From the NCBI RefSeq assembly GCF_009674495.1, contig NZ_WKJN01000003.1, forward strand, positions 273,581 through 337,580: DNA of 64,000 nt. Reading direction: 5' to 3'. The first letter of the stretch is position 1, and each line of letters starts with the position of its first letter. Below, piece by piece: positions 27,677-37,286 of the stretch. Under the pieces are notes generated by a model. The model saw only the letters and a list, made by a program, of their open reading frames with translations. It had not been told where the DNA came from and ran no database searches. The DNA comes from Duganella alba. GTDB taxonomy: Bacteria > Pseudomonadota > Gammaproteobacteria > Burkholderiales > Burkholderiaceae_D. Position numbers and translations under genes: made by a program.

Positions 27677-29440
27677 ATGATCCCGATCTCCCGTCCCGCC
27701 CGCACCGTTCTCGTTTCCTCCATCTTCCTCTCCCTGGCCCTGCCCGGCCTCAGCTTCGCCAAGACACCGGTTGCCACCGGCACCGGCGGCGCTGTCGCCA
27801 CCATCAGCGAACCCGCCTCGCAAGCCGCCATCGCCATCCTCAACAAGGGCGGCAATGCGGTCGACGCGGCTGTCGCGGCGGCCGCCACGCTGGGCGTGAC
27901 CGATCCGTTCAGCTGCGGCATCGGCGGCGGCGGCCTGATGGTCATCTACCTGGCCAAGGACAAGCGCGTGATCACCATCGACCACCGCGAAACGGCGCCG
28001 GCCAGCTTCACGCCGACCGTGTTCCAGAAAGACGGCAAGGAGCTGGACTTTGAAACGGTGGTGGCCAGCGGCATGTCGGTCGGCGTGCCGGGCACGGTGC
28101 GCGGCTGGCACGAGGCGCTGGACCGCTACGGCTCGATGTCGTTCAAGCAGGTGCTGGCGCCGGCCATCGAGGTCGCCACCAGGGGCTTCAAAGTCAGCGA
28201 CAACTTCTCGCACCTGGTGCAGGGCAACGAAGCCAAGTTCGCCATGTTCCCCGCCACCGCCGCGCTGTACCTGAAGAACGGCAAGGCCATCCCGGCCGGC
28301 AGCACGCTGCGCAATCCGGACCTGGCCCAGGCCTACCGCGAACTGGGCGCTGGCGGCGTGAAAGCTTTCTACAGCGGCAAGATGGCGCGCGCGGTCGTCG
28401 ATGCGGTCAACGCGCCGGCCACCGCGCCGGGCGTGCGGGTCAATCCGGGCAAGATGACGCTGGCCGACCTGGCCAACTACGAAGCGCGCCTGCGCCAGCC
28501 GGTGCACAGCACGTATCGCGGCTACGATTTATATGGCATGCCGCTGCCGAGCAGCGGCGGCATCGCTGTCGCCGAAGCGTTGAATATCCTCGAAGGCTAC
28601 GACCTCAAGTCCATGCCGCGCGCCAAAGCCGAGCACCTGTATCTGGAAGCGAGCCGCCTGGCCTTCGCCGACCGCAACGCCTACCTGGCCGATCCGGAAT
28701 TCATCGACGCGCCGGTGGCCGGCCTGCTGAACAAGGACTATGCCGCGCGCCGCCGCGAGCTGATCAATCCGGAACAGGCCAGCGCCCAGGCCCCGGCCGG
28801 CGATCCCTATCCGTTCCAGAACGACGTCAGCGTACCGCTGCGTCCCAACGCCAACAAGCTGATCGCCGAAGGCGCGCACACCACCCACCTGACCGTATCG
28901 GACAAGGACGGCAACATCGTCTCCTACACCTACACCATCGAATCATGGGGCGGCAGCGGCATCGTGGTGCCGGGCTATGGCTTCCTGCTGAATAACGAGA
29001 TGACCGACTTCGACTTCTCCGGCCCGGCGCCCAACGTGCCGGAAGCCGGCAAGCGCCCGCGCAGCAGCATGTCGCCGACGCTGGCGTTCAGGAACGGCAA
29101 GCCGGCGTTCTCGATCGGCAGCCCTGGCGGCGCCACCATCATCACCACCGTGCTGCAGACCATCTTCAACTACGTCGATCTTGGCATGTCGATGCCGGAC
29201 GCGGTGAACGCGCCGCGCCTGTCCGAGCGCAACGGCCTGGCCACCGACGTGGAACCGGGCTTCGTCGCCAGCGCGCAGGCGCAGGCGCTGGAGAAGACCG
29301 GCCAGCACTGGAGCAAGGATGTGGAGGAAATCGGCGCCGCCAACGCGCTGGTGTTCAACCCGGACGGCACGGTGACGGCTGTCAGCGAAGGTCACCGCCA
29401 CGGGATAGGCAGCGCGCTGGTGCAGAAGAGCGCTCACTAA
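27677..29440 (+). CDS. ggt: Gamma-glutamyltransferase
   Basis: GGT cleaves gamma-glutamyl bonds of glutathione and transfers the group to water or amino acids in the periplasm. The 587-residue proenzyme has a signal peptide (about 1-28). The autoprocessing site is in GAHTTHLTVSDKDGN, with Thr402 as the predicted nucleophile and new N-terminus of the small subunit. Glycine-rich GIGGGGLM and the SSMSPTLAF segment fit the glutamyl site. The ATG at 27677 is preferred over an in-frame TTG at 27662, though neither has a clear ribosome site. Its 3' end overlaps a convergent small gene. Confidence 0.93.
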   Translation: MIPISRPARTVLVSSIFLSLALPGLSFAKTPVATGTGGAVATISEPASQAAIAILNKGGNAVDAAVAAAATLGVTDPFSCGIGGGGLMVIYLAKDKRVITIDHRETAPASFTPTVFQKDGKELDFETVVASGMSVGVPGTVRGWHEALDRYGSMSFKQVLAPAIEVATRGFKVSDNFSHLVQGNEAKFAMFPATAALYLKNGKAIPAGSTLRNPDLAQAYRELGAGGVKAFYSGKMARAVVDAVNAPATAPGVRVNPGKMTLADLANYEARLRQPVHSTYRGYDLYGMPLPSSGGIAVAEALNILEGYDLKSMPRAKAEHLYLEASRLAFADRNAYLADPEFIDAPVAGLLNKDYAARRRELINPEQASAQAPAGDPYPFQNDVSVPLRPNANKLIAEGAHTTHLTVSDKDGNIVSYTYTIESWGGSGIVVPGYGFLLNNEMTDFDFSGPAPNVPEAGKRPRSSMSPTLAFRNGKPAFSIGSPGGATIITTVLQTIFNYVDLGMSMPDAVNAPRLSERNGLATDVEPGFVASAQAQALEKTGQHWSKDVEEIGAANALVFNPDGTVTAVSEGHRHGIGSALVQKSAH

Positions 29441-29663
29441 GCAGTTCACGCATGACCCCCGCCGCCATCGCGCACGCCTGTGCGTGATGCGGCCCCTCAT
29501 CGGCGCCGAAGCCGAGACAGCGGCTGACCGTCCGCACCAGCACCTCCATGTCCTCCGGGCCGCTGCGCGCGTCTTCCGGCTCGTTCATCAGCGCCAGCAC
29601 AGTGTTGCCGATCAGGGTGGACGCCAGCGATACATTGGCCAATGGCAGATCATGGGGTTTCAT
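29382..29663 (-). CDS. Hypothetical 93-residue protein overlapping ggt
   Basis: A short acidic, soluble protein with no recognised family. Support comes from a good ribosome site (GGAGG six bases before the ATG) and an N-terminus that reads like real protein (MKPHDLPLANVSLASTLIGN). The last 59 bases overlap the 3' end of ggt on the opposite strand, so the C-terminal 20 residues (Arg/Ser-rich) look antisense-like. It may be a real small gene that drifted into the overlap. Function unknown. Confidence 0.5.
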   Translation of the reverse strand: MKPHDLPLANVSLASTLIGNTVLALMNEPEDARSGPEDMEVLVRTVSRCLGFGADEGPHHAQACAMAAGVMRELLSERSSAPARCLSRGGDLR

Positions 29664-29753
29664 GAAGCCTCCGCGGCTAAGCCGTGATTAAGAATCTGCT
29701 CACAATATTAATACCGGCCACACGCCAATAACATCACTCACTTGGGGGAAGAC

Positions 29754-30431
29754 ATGAACAAATGGTTGCGCGCCAATAAAGGCTTTTTACTGTTCCTGGC
29801 GCTGTTCGGGATCTTCCGCACCGCTGTCGCCGACTGGAATCCGATTCCCTCCGGTTCCATGCACCCCAACCTGCTGGAAGGCGACGTGGTGTTCGTCAAC
29901 CGCCTGGCTTACAACGTCAAGGTGCCGCTGACCGACATCGTCATCAGCCCGACGGGCGAGCCGCAGCGCGGCGACATCGTCACCTTCTCCTCGCCGGTCA
30001 ACGGCACGCGCCTGATCAAGCGCGTGATCGCCCTGCCCGGCGACCGCGTCGAAATGCGCAACGAAGAGCTGATCATCAACGGCCAGACCGCCGGCTACAC
30101 CGCGCTGGGCCACGGCATCGAAACCATCCACGGCATCGGCGACCTGGCCGCCGTGCGCGTCGACGAAGCGGTCGGCGACAGCCGCCACACCATCCAGTTC
30201 CTGCCGCAGATCCAGGCGCGCCGCAATTTCGCCGCGCTGGTGGTGCCGCCCGGCCAGTACATGATGCTGGGCGATAACCGCGACAACAGCGAAGACTCGC
30301 GCTACATCGGCCTGGTGCCGCGCGCGCTGCTGATCGGCCGCGCCGAACGGGTGCTGGCTTCGGCCGACATCACCGGCAACTGGATGCCGCGCACCGAGCG
30401 CTTCGGCATGAGCCTCTATCCAAAGCAATAA
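29754..30431 (+). CDS. lepB: Type I signal peptidase
   Basis: A 225-residue S26A signal peptidase with one N-terminal membrane helix (about 10-26) and a periplasmic catalytic domain. The catalytic dyad is Ser35 (IPSGSM) and Lys89 (LIKRVIALPGD). Box E, MLGDNRDNSEDSRY, is intact. It starts at ATG 29754 after GGGGGAA; a TTG 12 bases upstream is in frame but inferior. It is shorter than housekeeping LepB of betaproteobacteria (usually two helices, beside lepA and rnc), so this may be an accessory paralogue. A hairpin separates it from the downstream ABC genes. Confidence 0.9.
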   Translation: MNKWLRANKGFLLFLALFGIFRTAVADWNPIPSGSMHPNLLEGDVVFVNRLAYNVKVPLTDIVISPTGEPQRGDIVTFSSPVNGTRLIKRVIALPGDRVEMRNEELIINGQTAGYTALGHGIETIHGIGDLAAVRVDEAVGDSRHTIQFLPQIQARRNFAALVVPPGQYMMLGDNRDNSEDSRYIGLVPRALLIGRAERVLASADITGNWMPRTERFGMSLYPKQ

Positions 30432-30452
30432 CATCCGCATCGGCGGTGTTAT
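30428..30452 (+). terminator. Hairpin between lepB and the ABC transporter genes
   Basis: ATAACA-CCGC pairs with GCGG-TGTTAT (one bulged T, ATCG loop) and begins at the lepB stop codon. No U tract follows, so it may be an attenuator or a processing site rather than a full terminator. Confidence 0.45.
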
Positions 30453-30489
30453 GATGATGTAGTAAATTCATAACATTGCCGGTGCAAAC

Positions 30490-31226
<737 letters not shown>

Positions 31227-31230
<4 letters not shown>

Positions 31231-33566
31231 CGGCGCTGCGCACCATCTGGCTGATGACGCGCATGCGCCTGACGCGCCAGCGCAATATGCTGTTCAATAA
31301 CCTGTTCCGCTTCAATAAGAAAAAACCGCGCGACACCAGCGGCGGCAAGCGCAGCAGCCTGTGGGTGCTGACGCTGGCGATGGTGGCGGTGATGTCGTTC
31401 TCCTTCGTCGTCATGTCGCACAACGTGGTGCTCAACATGCAGTGCCAGCTGGACCAGGCCAGCAAATGCCTGTATGTCGACAAACAGGGCGAGCACCACA
31501 GCCGCCTGCACATCGCGGACGACGAACTGGCCAGCGCGCCGTTCGCGCCGGCGCTGATGCGCGGCCTGGGCATGGAGGTGACGATACTGCTGCTGGTCGC
31601 CGTGCTGCTCCCGCTGGGGAACAAGGAACTGGCGCAGCCGGACTGGGATCTGGAATGGCTGGTGACGATGCCGGTGTCGCGCGCCACGCTGCTGTGGGGC
31701 CGCGTGCTGGAACGCAGCGCCAGCAACATCGCCGGCTGGTTCGCGCTGCTGCCGGCCTACGGCGTGATCGCCTGGTACTCCGGCTATGCGTGGAGCACGA
31801 TTCCGATCGCGCTGCTGGCGGCCGCCATGCTGCTGCCGCTGGCGGCCATGCTGCACACGTTGGCCGACACCGGCCTGCGCATGTGGCTTCCCGCCGCGCA
31901 GCTGCGCAACCTGCAGGCGGTGACTGGATTGCTCAATCTGCCGCTGATCTACTTCGTCATGGCGCTCGGCATGCCGCAGGCGAACGGCTTCGCCATGAAC
32001 TGGGCGCGCGCCTTTCCATCCTGGGCCGGCTGGCTGCCGCCAGGCCTGGTGCTGCAGGCGATACAGGCGCAGGACATCGGACAGCTGGCGTCCAGCGTGG
32101 CACTGCTGCTGGCGGAAGTCGCGGCGGTGATGTGGGCCGGGATGGCGCTGCTGCGCCATCAGCTGCGCCATGGCGTGGTCAATTCCGGCGCGCGCGAAAG
32201 CGTGCGCCGCGTGGCGCCGGCCGGCGTGGCGCAGCCGCGCTGGCTGGATGCGCTGCTGTCGCCGCTCAAGCGCCGCGAGCTGCGCCTGCTGAGCCGCGAC
32301 CGCAACTTCCTGTTCCAGACCTTGCTGCTGCCGGTGATCATCGTCGGCAGCCAGGTGGTCTTCAACGGCAAGCTCGATAGCATGGCGGAGCTGGGCGACC
32401 ATCATCTGGTGGCGGCCTCCATCGCTTTCGGCATCGGCGTGTACGTGCTGATGTTGTCGGCCTTCCAGACGCTGAACAACGAAGGCCAGGTCCTGTGGCT
32501 GCTGTACACCCTGCCGCGCTCGATCGAAAGCATGTTGAAGGAAAAGGCGCAGCTGTGGGGCACGCTGGCGCTGGTCTATCCGGCCATCGTGATCGGCATG
32601 AGCGCGTGGTACACCGCGTCGTTCGAATGGGAGCAGCTGGTGCTGGTGCTGACCGTCTTCGCCGGCATTCCGATCTACTCGATGATCGCCGTCTCGCTGG
32701 GCGTGTTTGCCTGCGATCCGCTGGCGGTGGAAGCGCGCGCCCGCGTGCGGCCCACTTACGTCTATCTCTACATGCTGCTGGCCAGCTTCTACACCTGGTC
32801 GATCTACAGCAATGTGTGGTCGCAAAAACTGGTGGTGATGGTGCTGGTCGGTTCGATGGCGCTGGCGCTGTGGCAGAAAGCGCGCGACGCCCTGCCCTAC
32901 CTGCTCGACCCGGCCGCCGCGCCGCCGCCGCGCGTCTCCACCGCCGACGGCCTGATCGCCGCCACCGCGTTCTTCATTTTGCAGGGCGTGATCCTGCTCA
33001 TCATCGGCGAGTCCGACCTGAAGGCGATGACCATCGCCTTCAGCATCGCCGGGCTGACCATCTACATGCTGATGCGTTATGTCTACTGGCGCAGCAAGAC
33101 GGCCGGCGTGCCGGCGATCCTGCGCGGCATCGACATCCAGCTATCGCTGCGCAGCGCGGCCATCGCCGCCGCCGTCGCCTGCGCGGCGGGCCTGGGCTAC
33201 CTGGCCACGCTCCAGCACACGGCGCTGTGGGACGAGATGCTCAAGTCGGCGCCCGCGTCGGTGATGACGGGCAGCCGCACCTGGATACTGGCGCTGGCCG
33301 TGGTGGCGGCGCCGCTGTGCGAGGAATTCATCTTCCGTGGCCTGATCTACGGCGGCCTGCGACGCTCGATGAAAGCGCCGCAAGCGATGGTGATGAGCGC
33401 GGCAGTTTTCGCGGTGGTGCATCCGCCGCTGTCGATGCTGCCGGTCTTCATGCTGGGCCTGTGCACCGCCTGGACCTACGAACGCAGCAAGACATTGCTG
33501 GCGCCGATGCTGGTCCACGCCACCTACAACGCGGCAATCCTGTCGTCCCAGTTCTGGCAGGGGTAG
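31227..33566 (+). CDS. ABC-2 permease fused to a CPBP-family intramembrane metalloprotease
   Basis: A 779-residue polytopic membrane protein. Residues about 1-560 have the layout of an ABC-2 permease, with many helices. A linker rich in Pro/Ala follows (near 565-575). Residues about 580-779 form a CPBP (Rce1/Abi) domain with all three metal-site motifs: Glu699-Glu700-x-x-x-Arg704, the FAVVH motif ending at His732, and His764-x-x-x-Asn768. CPBP proteases cleave within or near membranes in peptide maturation and immunity. Fusion to an exporter suggests processing coupled to transport. The window has no candidate precursor peptide nearby. A palindromic repeat follows the stop. Confidence 0.88.
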
Positions 33567-33623
33567 AAGCATGGGCACCGAAACGCCCATCAACGAAACA
33601 AATTTCAAATCCCAATAACGAAA

Positions 33624-33651
33624 GGGTCTGTCCCCGCATGGGGACAGACCC
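33624..33651. repeat. Perfect palindrome, GGGTCTG family, between convergent genes
   Basis: GGGTCTGTCCCC and GGGGACAGACCC form a perfect 12-base stem around GCAT. It lies between the convergent CPBP-fusion and udh genes, so it can act as a bidirectional terminator. Its core resembles the palindrome at 23169-23196. Confidence 0.75.
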
Positions 33652-33673
33652 TGGCCGCAGCGCCGTACGGGTT

Positions 33674-34480
33674 TCAGTCTTTGTAGCGGATTTCGGCCAA
33701 CGCAAACGCGCCGCCGTGGTAAGTCACCGATGCATTGGTATCGGGATACTCCCCACTGTCCGGGAAGCTGGCGTCGAACTGCGACGAGCTGTCCTTCGGC
33801 TTGTAGCCCAGGTGCGACGCCTTGCTGTTGTCCCACCACGCCACATCGTTGTTCGACATGCCGAACAACACGGTAAAGCCGACGCGGGTGGCAAACAGCG
33901 AGCGATGCAGCGCTTCCACCAGATCGTCGTAGCTCAGCCACGTAACCATCATGCGGCGGTCCTTCGGCTCCGGGAACGAGGAGCCGATGCGCAGGCTGAC
34001 AGTCTCCAGGCCGACGCGGTCCCAGTAGTAGCTGGCCAGCTGCTCGCCGAAGCATTTGCTGACGCCATAGAACGAATCCGGGCGGGTCGGCGCGGTGGCG
34101 TCGATGTAGTCGGTGTTGCGATAGAAGCCCACCGTGTGATTGGAACTGGCGAAGATGATGCGCTTGACGCCATGCTTGTGCGCCGCCTCGTAGATATTGG
34201 CGGTGCCCAGGATGTTGGCCTGCATGATGTTCTCGAAGGTGTTCTCGGTCGAGATGCCGCCGAAGTGCAGCACCGCCTCCACGCCTTCCATCATCCGCAT
34301 GACGGCTGCCTTGTCGGCCAGGTCGCATTGGACGATTTCCTCGCCTTCGCGCGCCTCGCCCATGTCGGCGATATCGGACAGCACCACCACATCAGCCCAC
34401 GGCTTGATGCGGTCGCGCAGAATCTTGCCGAGGCCGCCGGCGGCGCCGGTCAGCAGCAGTCGTTTGAATGGTTTTGCCAT
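33674..34480 (-). CDS. udh: Uronate dehydrogenase
   Basis: Udh oxidises D-galacturonate or D-glucuronate to the aldaro-lactone with NAD+, the first step of the oxidative uronate route. The 268-residue SDR-type product has the NAD loop GAAGGLG near residues 12-18, the active-site YGVSK, and family-typical segments FASSNHTVGFYR, RIGSSFPEP and TWLSYDDLVEAL that separate Udh from other epimerase-fold enzymes. A GGAGAC ribosome site precedes the ATG. It lies 23 bases after garD on the same strand, so garD-udh is an operon controlled by the operator at 36102. Confidence 0.93.
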   Translation of the reverse strand: MAKPFKRLLLTGAAGGLGKILRDRIKPWADVVVLSDIADMGEAREGEEIVQCDLADKAAVMRMMEGVEAVLHFGGISTENTFENIMQANILGTANIYEAAHKHGVKRIIFASSNHTVGFYRNTDYIDATAPTRPDSFYGVSKCFGEQLASYYWDRVGLETVSLRIGSSFPEPKDRRMMVTWLSYDDLVEALHRSLFATRVGFTVLFGMSNNDVAWWDNSKASHLGYKPKDSSSQFDASFPDSGEYPDTNASVTYHGGAFALAEIRYKD

Positions 34481-34503
34481 GCTTGTCTCCGTTGTTTTAT
34501 TTT

Positions 34504-36069
34504 TTACGTCACCGGGGCCGGGTTGAACAGCACCAGTGCGTTATGCAGTTTCCATTTCTCCGCCCAGGTCTCCTTGCCGCTGGCGACGTCCAGCAGCATC
34601 TGGAACATCTCCCAGCCGACATCGGCGATGGTGGCTTCGCCGCTGGCGATACGGCCGGCGTTGATGTCCATCAGGTCATGCCAGCGGTTGGCCAGGTCAT
34701 TGCGGGTGGCGACTTTAATCACCGGCACTTCGGCCAGGCCGTATGGCGTGCCGCGGCCGGTGGTGAAGATGTGGACGTTCATGCCGGCCGCCAGTTGCAG
34801 CGTGCCGCAAATGAAATCGCTGGCCGGCGTGGCGGCGTAGATCAGACCTTTTTGCGTCAGCTTTTCGCCCGGCGACAGCACGCCCGAAATCGGCGCGCTG
34901 CCCGACTTGACGATCGAGCCCATGGCCTTCTCGACGATGTTCGACAGGCCGCCCTTCTTGTTGCCCGGCGTGGTGTTGGCGCTGCGGTCAACGCCGCCGC
35001 GCGTCAGGTATTCGTCGTACCAGGCCATCTCGCGGATCATGGCGTCGGCCACTTCCGGCGACGAGGCGCGCGAGGTCAGCTGGTCGATGCCGTCGCGCAC
35101 TTCGGTCACTTCCGAGAACATCACGGTGGCGCCGGCGCGCACCAGCAGGTCGGTGGCGAAGCCCACGGCCGGATTGGCGGTGACGCCCGAGAAGGCATCG
35201 CTGCCGCCGCATTGCACGCCCACCACCAGCTCCGAGGCCGGCACGGTTTCGCGCTGGCGCTTGTTCAGCTCCGCCAGATTCTTCTCGGCCTGCTTCATGA
35301 TCGAATCGATCATCGACATGAAGCCGACGTGCTGCGCGTCCTGCAGGCAGACCAGGCCGGGATCGGCGCCGCCGGCGTTCTGGATCGGGATCGAGCCTTT
35401 CGGGAACAAGCGCGTCGGCTGCAGCTTTTCGCAGCCAAGGCTGACGACCATGGCCTGGCCGCCGAAGTTCGGATTCAGCGCGATGTTGCGGATGGTGCGG
35501 ATCGGGATCGGCGCGCCCGGCGCTTCGATCGCCACGCCGCAGCCGTAGGTGTGCTCCAGGCCCACCACGTCGTCGACGTTGGGGTACTTCGGCAGCAATT
35601 CTTTCTTGATGCGCTCGACCGCGAATTCGACCACGCCCGACACGCACTGCACGGTGGTGGTAATGGCCAGAATGTTACGGGTGCCGACGCTGCCGTCCGG
35701 ATTGCGGAAGCCCTGGAAGGTGTAGCCCTCCAGCGGCTCCATCGGCCCCGGCAGGCGGGTCGAGACCGGCAGGCCGGTCAGCTCGCGCGCCGGCGGCATC
35801 TCGACATTGTGCTCGGCCAGCCAGCTGCCGGCCGGCAGATCTTTCGACGCGTAGCCGATGGTGACGTTGTAGCGGATCACATGGTCGCCCTGCTTGAGGT
35901 CGCGCAGCGCCACCTTGTGGCCTTGCGGGACCGCTTCCAGCAGCGTCAAGCCGCTGGGGAACACGGCGCCGGCGGGCAGGCCGCCGTCGTTGACGACAAT
36001 CGCGACGTTATCGTTGTCGTGCATCAGGATATAGCGCGGCGTGTTGTTGGCGCTCGTCGGTGTCGTCAT
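34504..36069 (-). CDS. garD: Galactarate dehydratase
   Basis: GarD dehydrates galactarate (meso-glucarate) to 5-dehydro-4-deoxy-glucarate. The 521-residue product is the family length. It has an N-terminal SAF-like domain (residues about 15-90; [15 protein letters not shown]) and the UxaA-type C-terminal domain, with GYRNPDG-like [24 protein letters not shown] and [11 protein letters not shown]. The start ATG lies 33 bases downstream of a perfect TGGTCTGACCA-type operator. Together with udh and kdgD it links galacturonate to central metabolism. Confidence 0.95.
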   Translation of the reverse strand: MTTPTSANNTPRYILMHDNDNVAIVVNDGGLPAGAVFPSGLTLLEAVPQGHKVALRDLKQGDHVIRYNVTIGYASKDLPAGSWLAEHNVEMPPARELTGLPVSTRLPGPMEPLEGYTFQGFRNPDGSVGTRNILAITTTVQCVSGVVEFAVERIKKELLPKYPNVDDVVGLEHTYGCGVAIEAPGAPIPIRTIRNIALNPNFGGQAMVVSLGCEKLQPTRLFPKGSIPIQNAGGADPGLVCLQDAQHVGFMSMIDSIMKQAEKNLAELNKRQRETVPASELVVGVQCGGSDAFSGVTANPAVGFATDLLVRAGATVMFSEVTEVRDGIDQLTSRASSPEVADAMIREMAWYDEYLTRGGVDRSANTTPGNKKGGLSNIVEKAMGSIVKSGSAPISGVLSPGEKLTQKGLIYAATPASDFICGTLQLAAGMNVHIFTTGRGTPYGLAEVPVIKVATRNDLANRWHDLMDINAGRIASGEATIADVGWEMFQMLLDVASGKETWAEKWKLHNALVLFNPAPVT

Positions 36070-36101
36070 CTGGCATTCCTACGTTGTTTTTTGGTCTCGT
36101 A

Positions 36102-36118
36102 AAGTGGTCTGACCACTT
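36102..36118. promoter_or_regulatory. GntR operator, garD side
   Basis: AAGTGGTC and GACCACTT form a perfect eight-base inverted repeat around one T, containing TGGTCTGACCA, the FadR-subfamily (TGGTnnnACCA) pattern. It lies just upstream of garD. Two more copies sit in the regulator's promoter (36281, 36300). Confidence 0.82.
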
Positions 36119-36271
36119 CTGTTATTGGCCGGCCAGCTCTGGAATTGTGGCCTGAGCGCCACAGTCTGGAGACCGCATGTTTCCTGGGGAATTTACCATG
36201 TAAACATGGGGCGCAGATGGCCGCTCGATGAATTCAGTATGCCAGTTTAAAATTAATTTGGCTAGTCCACA

Positions 36272-36310
36272 TTGCGCATTTGGTCTGACCACCTTAGAAT
36301 GGCCTGACCA
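36272..36310 (+). promoter_or_regulatory. gntR promoter with two GntR operators
   Basis: TTGCGC (36272-36277), a 17-base spacer and TAGAAT (36295-36300) form a plausible sigma-70 promoter. A TGGTCTGACCA site (36281-36291) fills the spacer. A variant TGGCCTGACCA site (36300-36310) abuts the -10. This layout predicts strong negative autoregulation of the gene starting at 36352. Confidence 0.72.
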
Positions 36311-36351
36311 GATGGCAAATAAATAAGCCACAGATAACGACGAGACAAGCA

Positions 36352-37056
36352 ATGCTGAAAAAGACCGTTCTTCCTGCCGAGAACTCCGCCCACGAGCCGC
36401 GCCTCTACCGCGTGGTGGCCGACCGCATCCAGGAACTCATCCGCAACGAACACATCGGCGCCGGCGAACGCCTGCCGTCGGAACGCGACCTCGCGACCAA
36501 ACTCAGCGTCAGCCGCGCCTCGCTGCGCGAAGCGCTGATCGCCCTGGAGCTGGGCGGCGTGATCGAAGTGCGCGGCGGCTCCGGCGTCTATGTCAGCGAA
36601 ATCCCCGAACCGGCCGACACCGACCTGCCGGAAGCCGGTCCCGGCCCGTTTGAAGTGCTGTCCGCGCGCCGCCTGATCGAATCCGAGATCGCCGCCATCG
36701 CCGCCCGCGTCGCCACCGACAGCGCCGTCGACGCCATCCTGCAGGCGGTGGTCGAGATGGAAAAAAACCACGACAACTATTCCAGCAACGAGCAGGCCGA
36801 CCGCAACTTCCACCTGGCCATCGCGCGCGCCACCGGCAACAGCGCGCTGGTCGGATCGCTGACCTATCTGTGGGACCAGCGCGGCCGCCTGTGGCACAAG
36901 CTGAAAGAACACTTCCAGACCGAGGAACTGCGCCAGGAAACGCTGAAGGATCACCGCCGCATCCTGGAGGCGATTGCCGCCCACGATCCGGCGGCGGCGC
37001 GCAAAGCCATGCGCGCCCACCTGGAACGCGTGACCCGCACCTTCTCGCGCGGATAA
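36352..37056 (+). CDS. GntR/FadR-family regulator of the garD-udh operon (FCD domain)
   Basis: A 234-residue GntR regulator. The winged HTH spans about residues 12-82 (RLPSERDLATKLSVSRASLREAL, split by function into LPSERDLA and VSRASLREAL), followed by an all-helical FCD ligand domain. The FCD metal-site residues are visible in RNFHLAIA, DHRRILEA and RAHLERV. It is divergent from garD, and the three TGGTCTGACCA-type operators in the gap make it the likely repressor of garD-udh and of itself. A uronate or aldarate is the probable inducer. Confidence 0.9.
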   Translation: MLKKTVLPAENSAHEPRLYRVVADRIQELIRNEHIGAGERLPSERDLATKLSVSRASLREALIALELGGVIEVRGGSGVYVSEIPEPADTDLPEAGPGPFEVLSARRLIESEIAAIAARVATDSAVDAILQAVVEMEKNHDNYSSNEQADRNFHLAIARATGNSALVGSLTYLWDQRGRLWHKLKEHFQTEELRQETLKDHRRILEAIAAHDPAAARKAMRAHLERVTRTFSRG

Positions 37057-37057
37057 C

Positions 37058-37083
37058 AGAACACACAGCAAGAACACACAGCA
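37058..37083. repeat. Tandem 13-base duplication
   Basis: AGAACACACAGCA occurs twice in perfect tandem directly after the gntR stop codon. It is probably a local slippage duplication; no function is evident. Confidence 0.7.
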
Positions 37084-37286
37084 CCCGTAGTAACGCAGGA
37101 CCGGCCTCGAAGCCGGCCGCGAAAATAAAGCAATCAAGTTATCGACCGGCTTGACCTCGGCCGCCCCTCTGCTCCCTGCACAGCGGCCCTCGTCACAGCG
37201 GCACGGAGTACGCGAGGTGCTCCACTCACGCAGGCGCTGTTCAGCGCTGCGTATAACTTTATTCAAGAGACGAAGGAGACAACACC

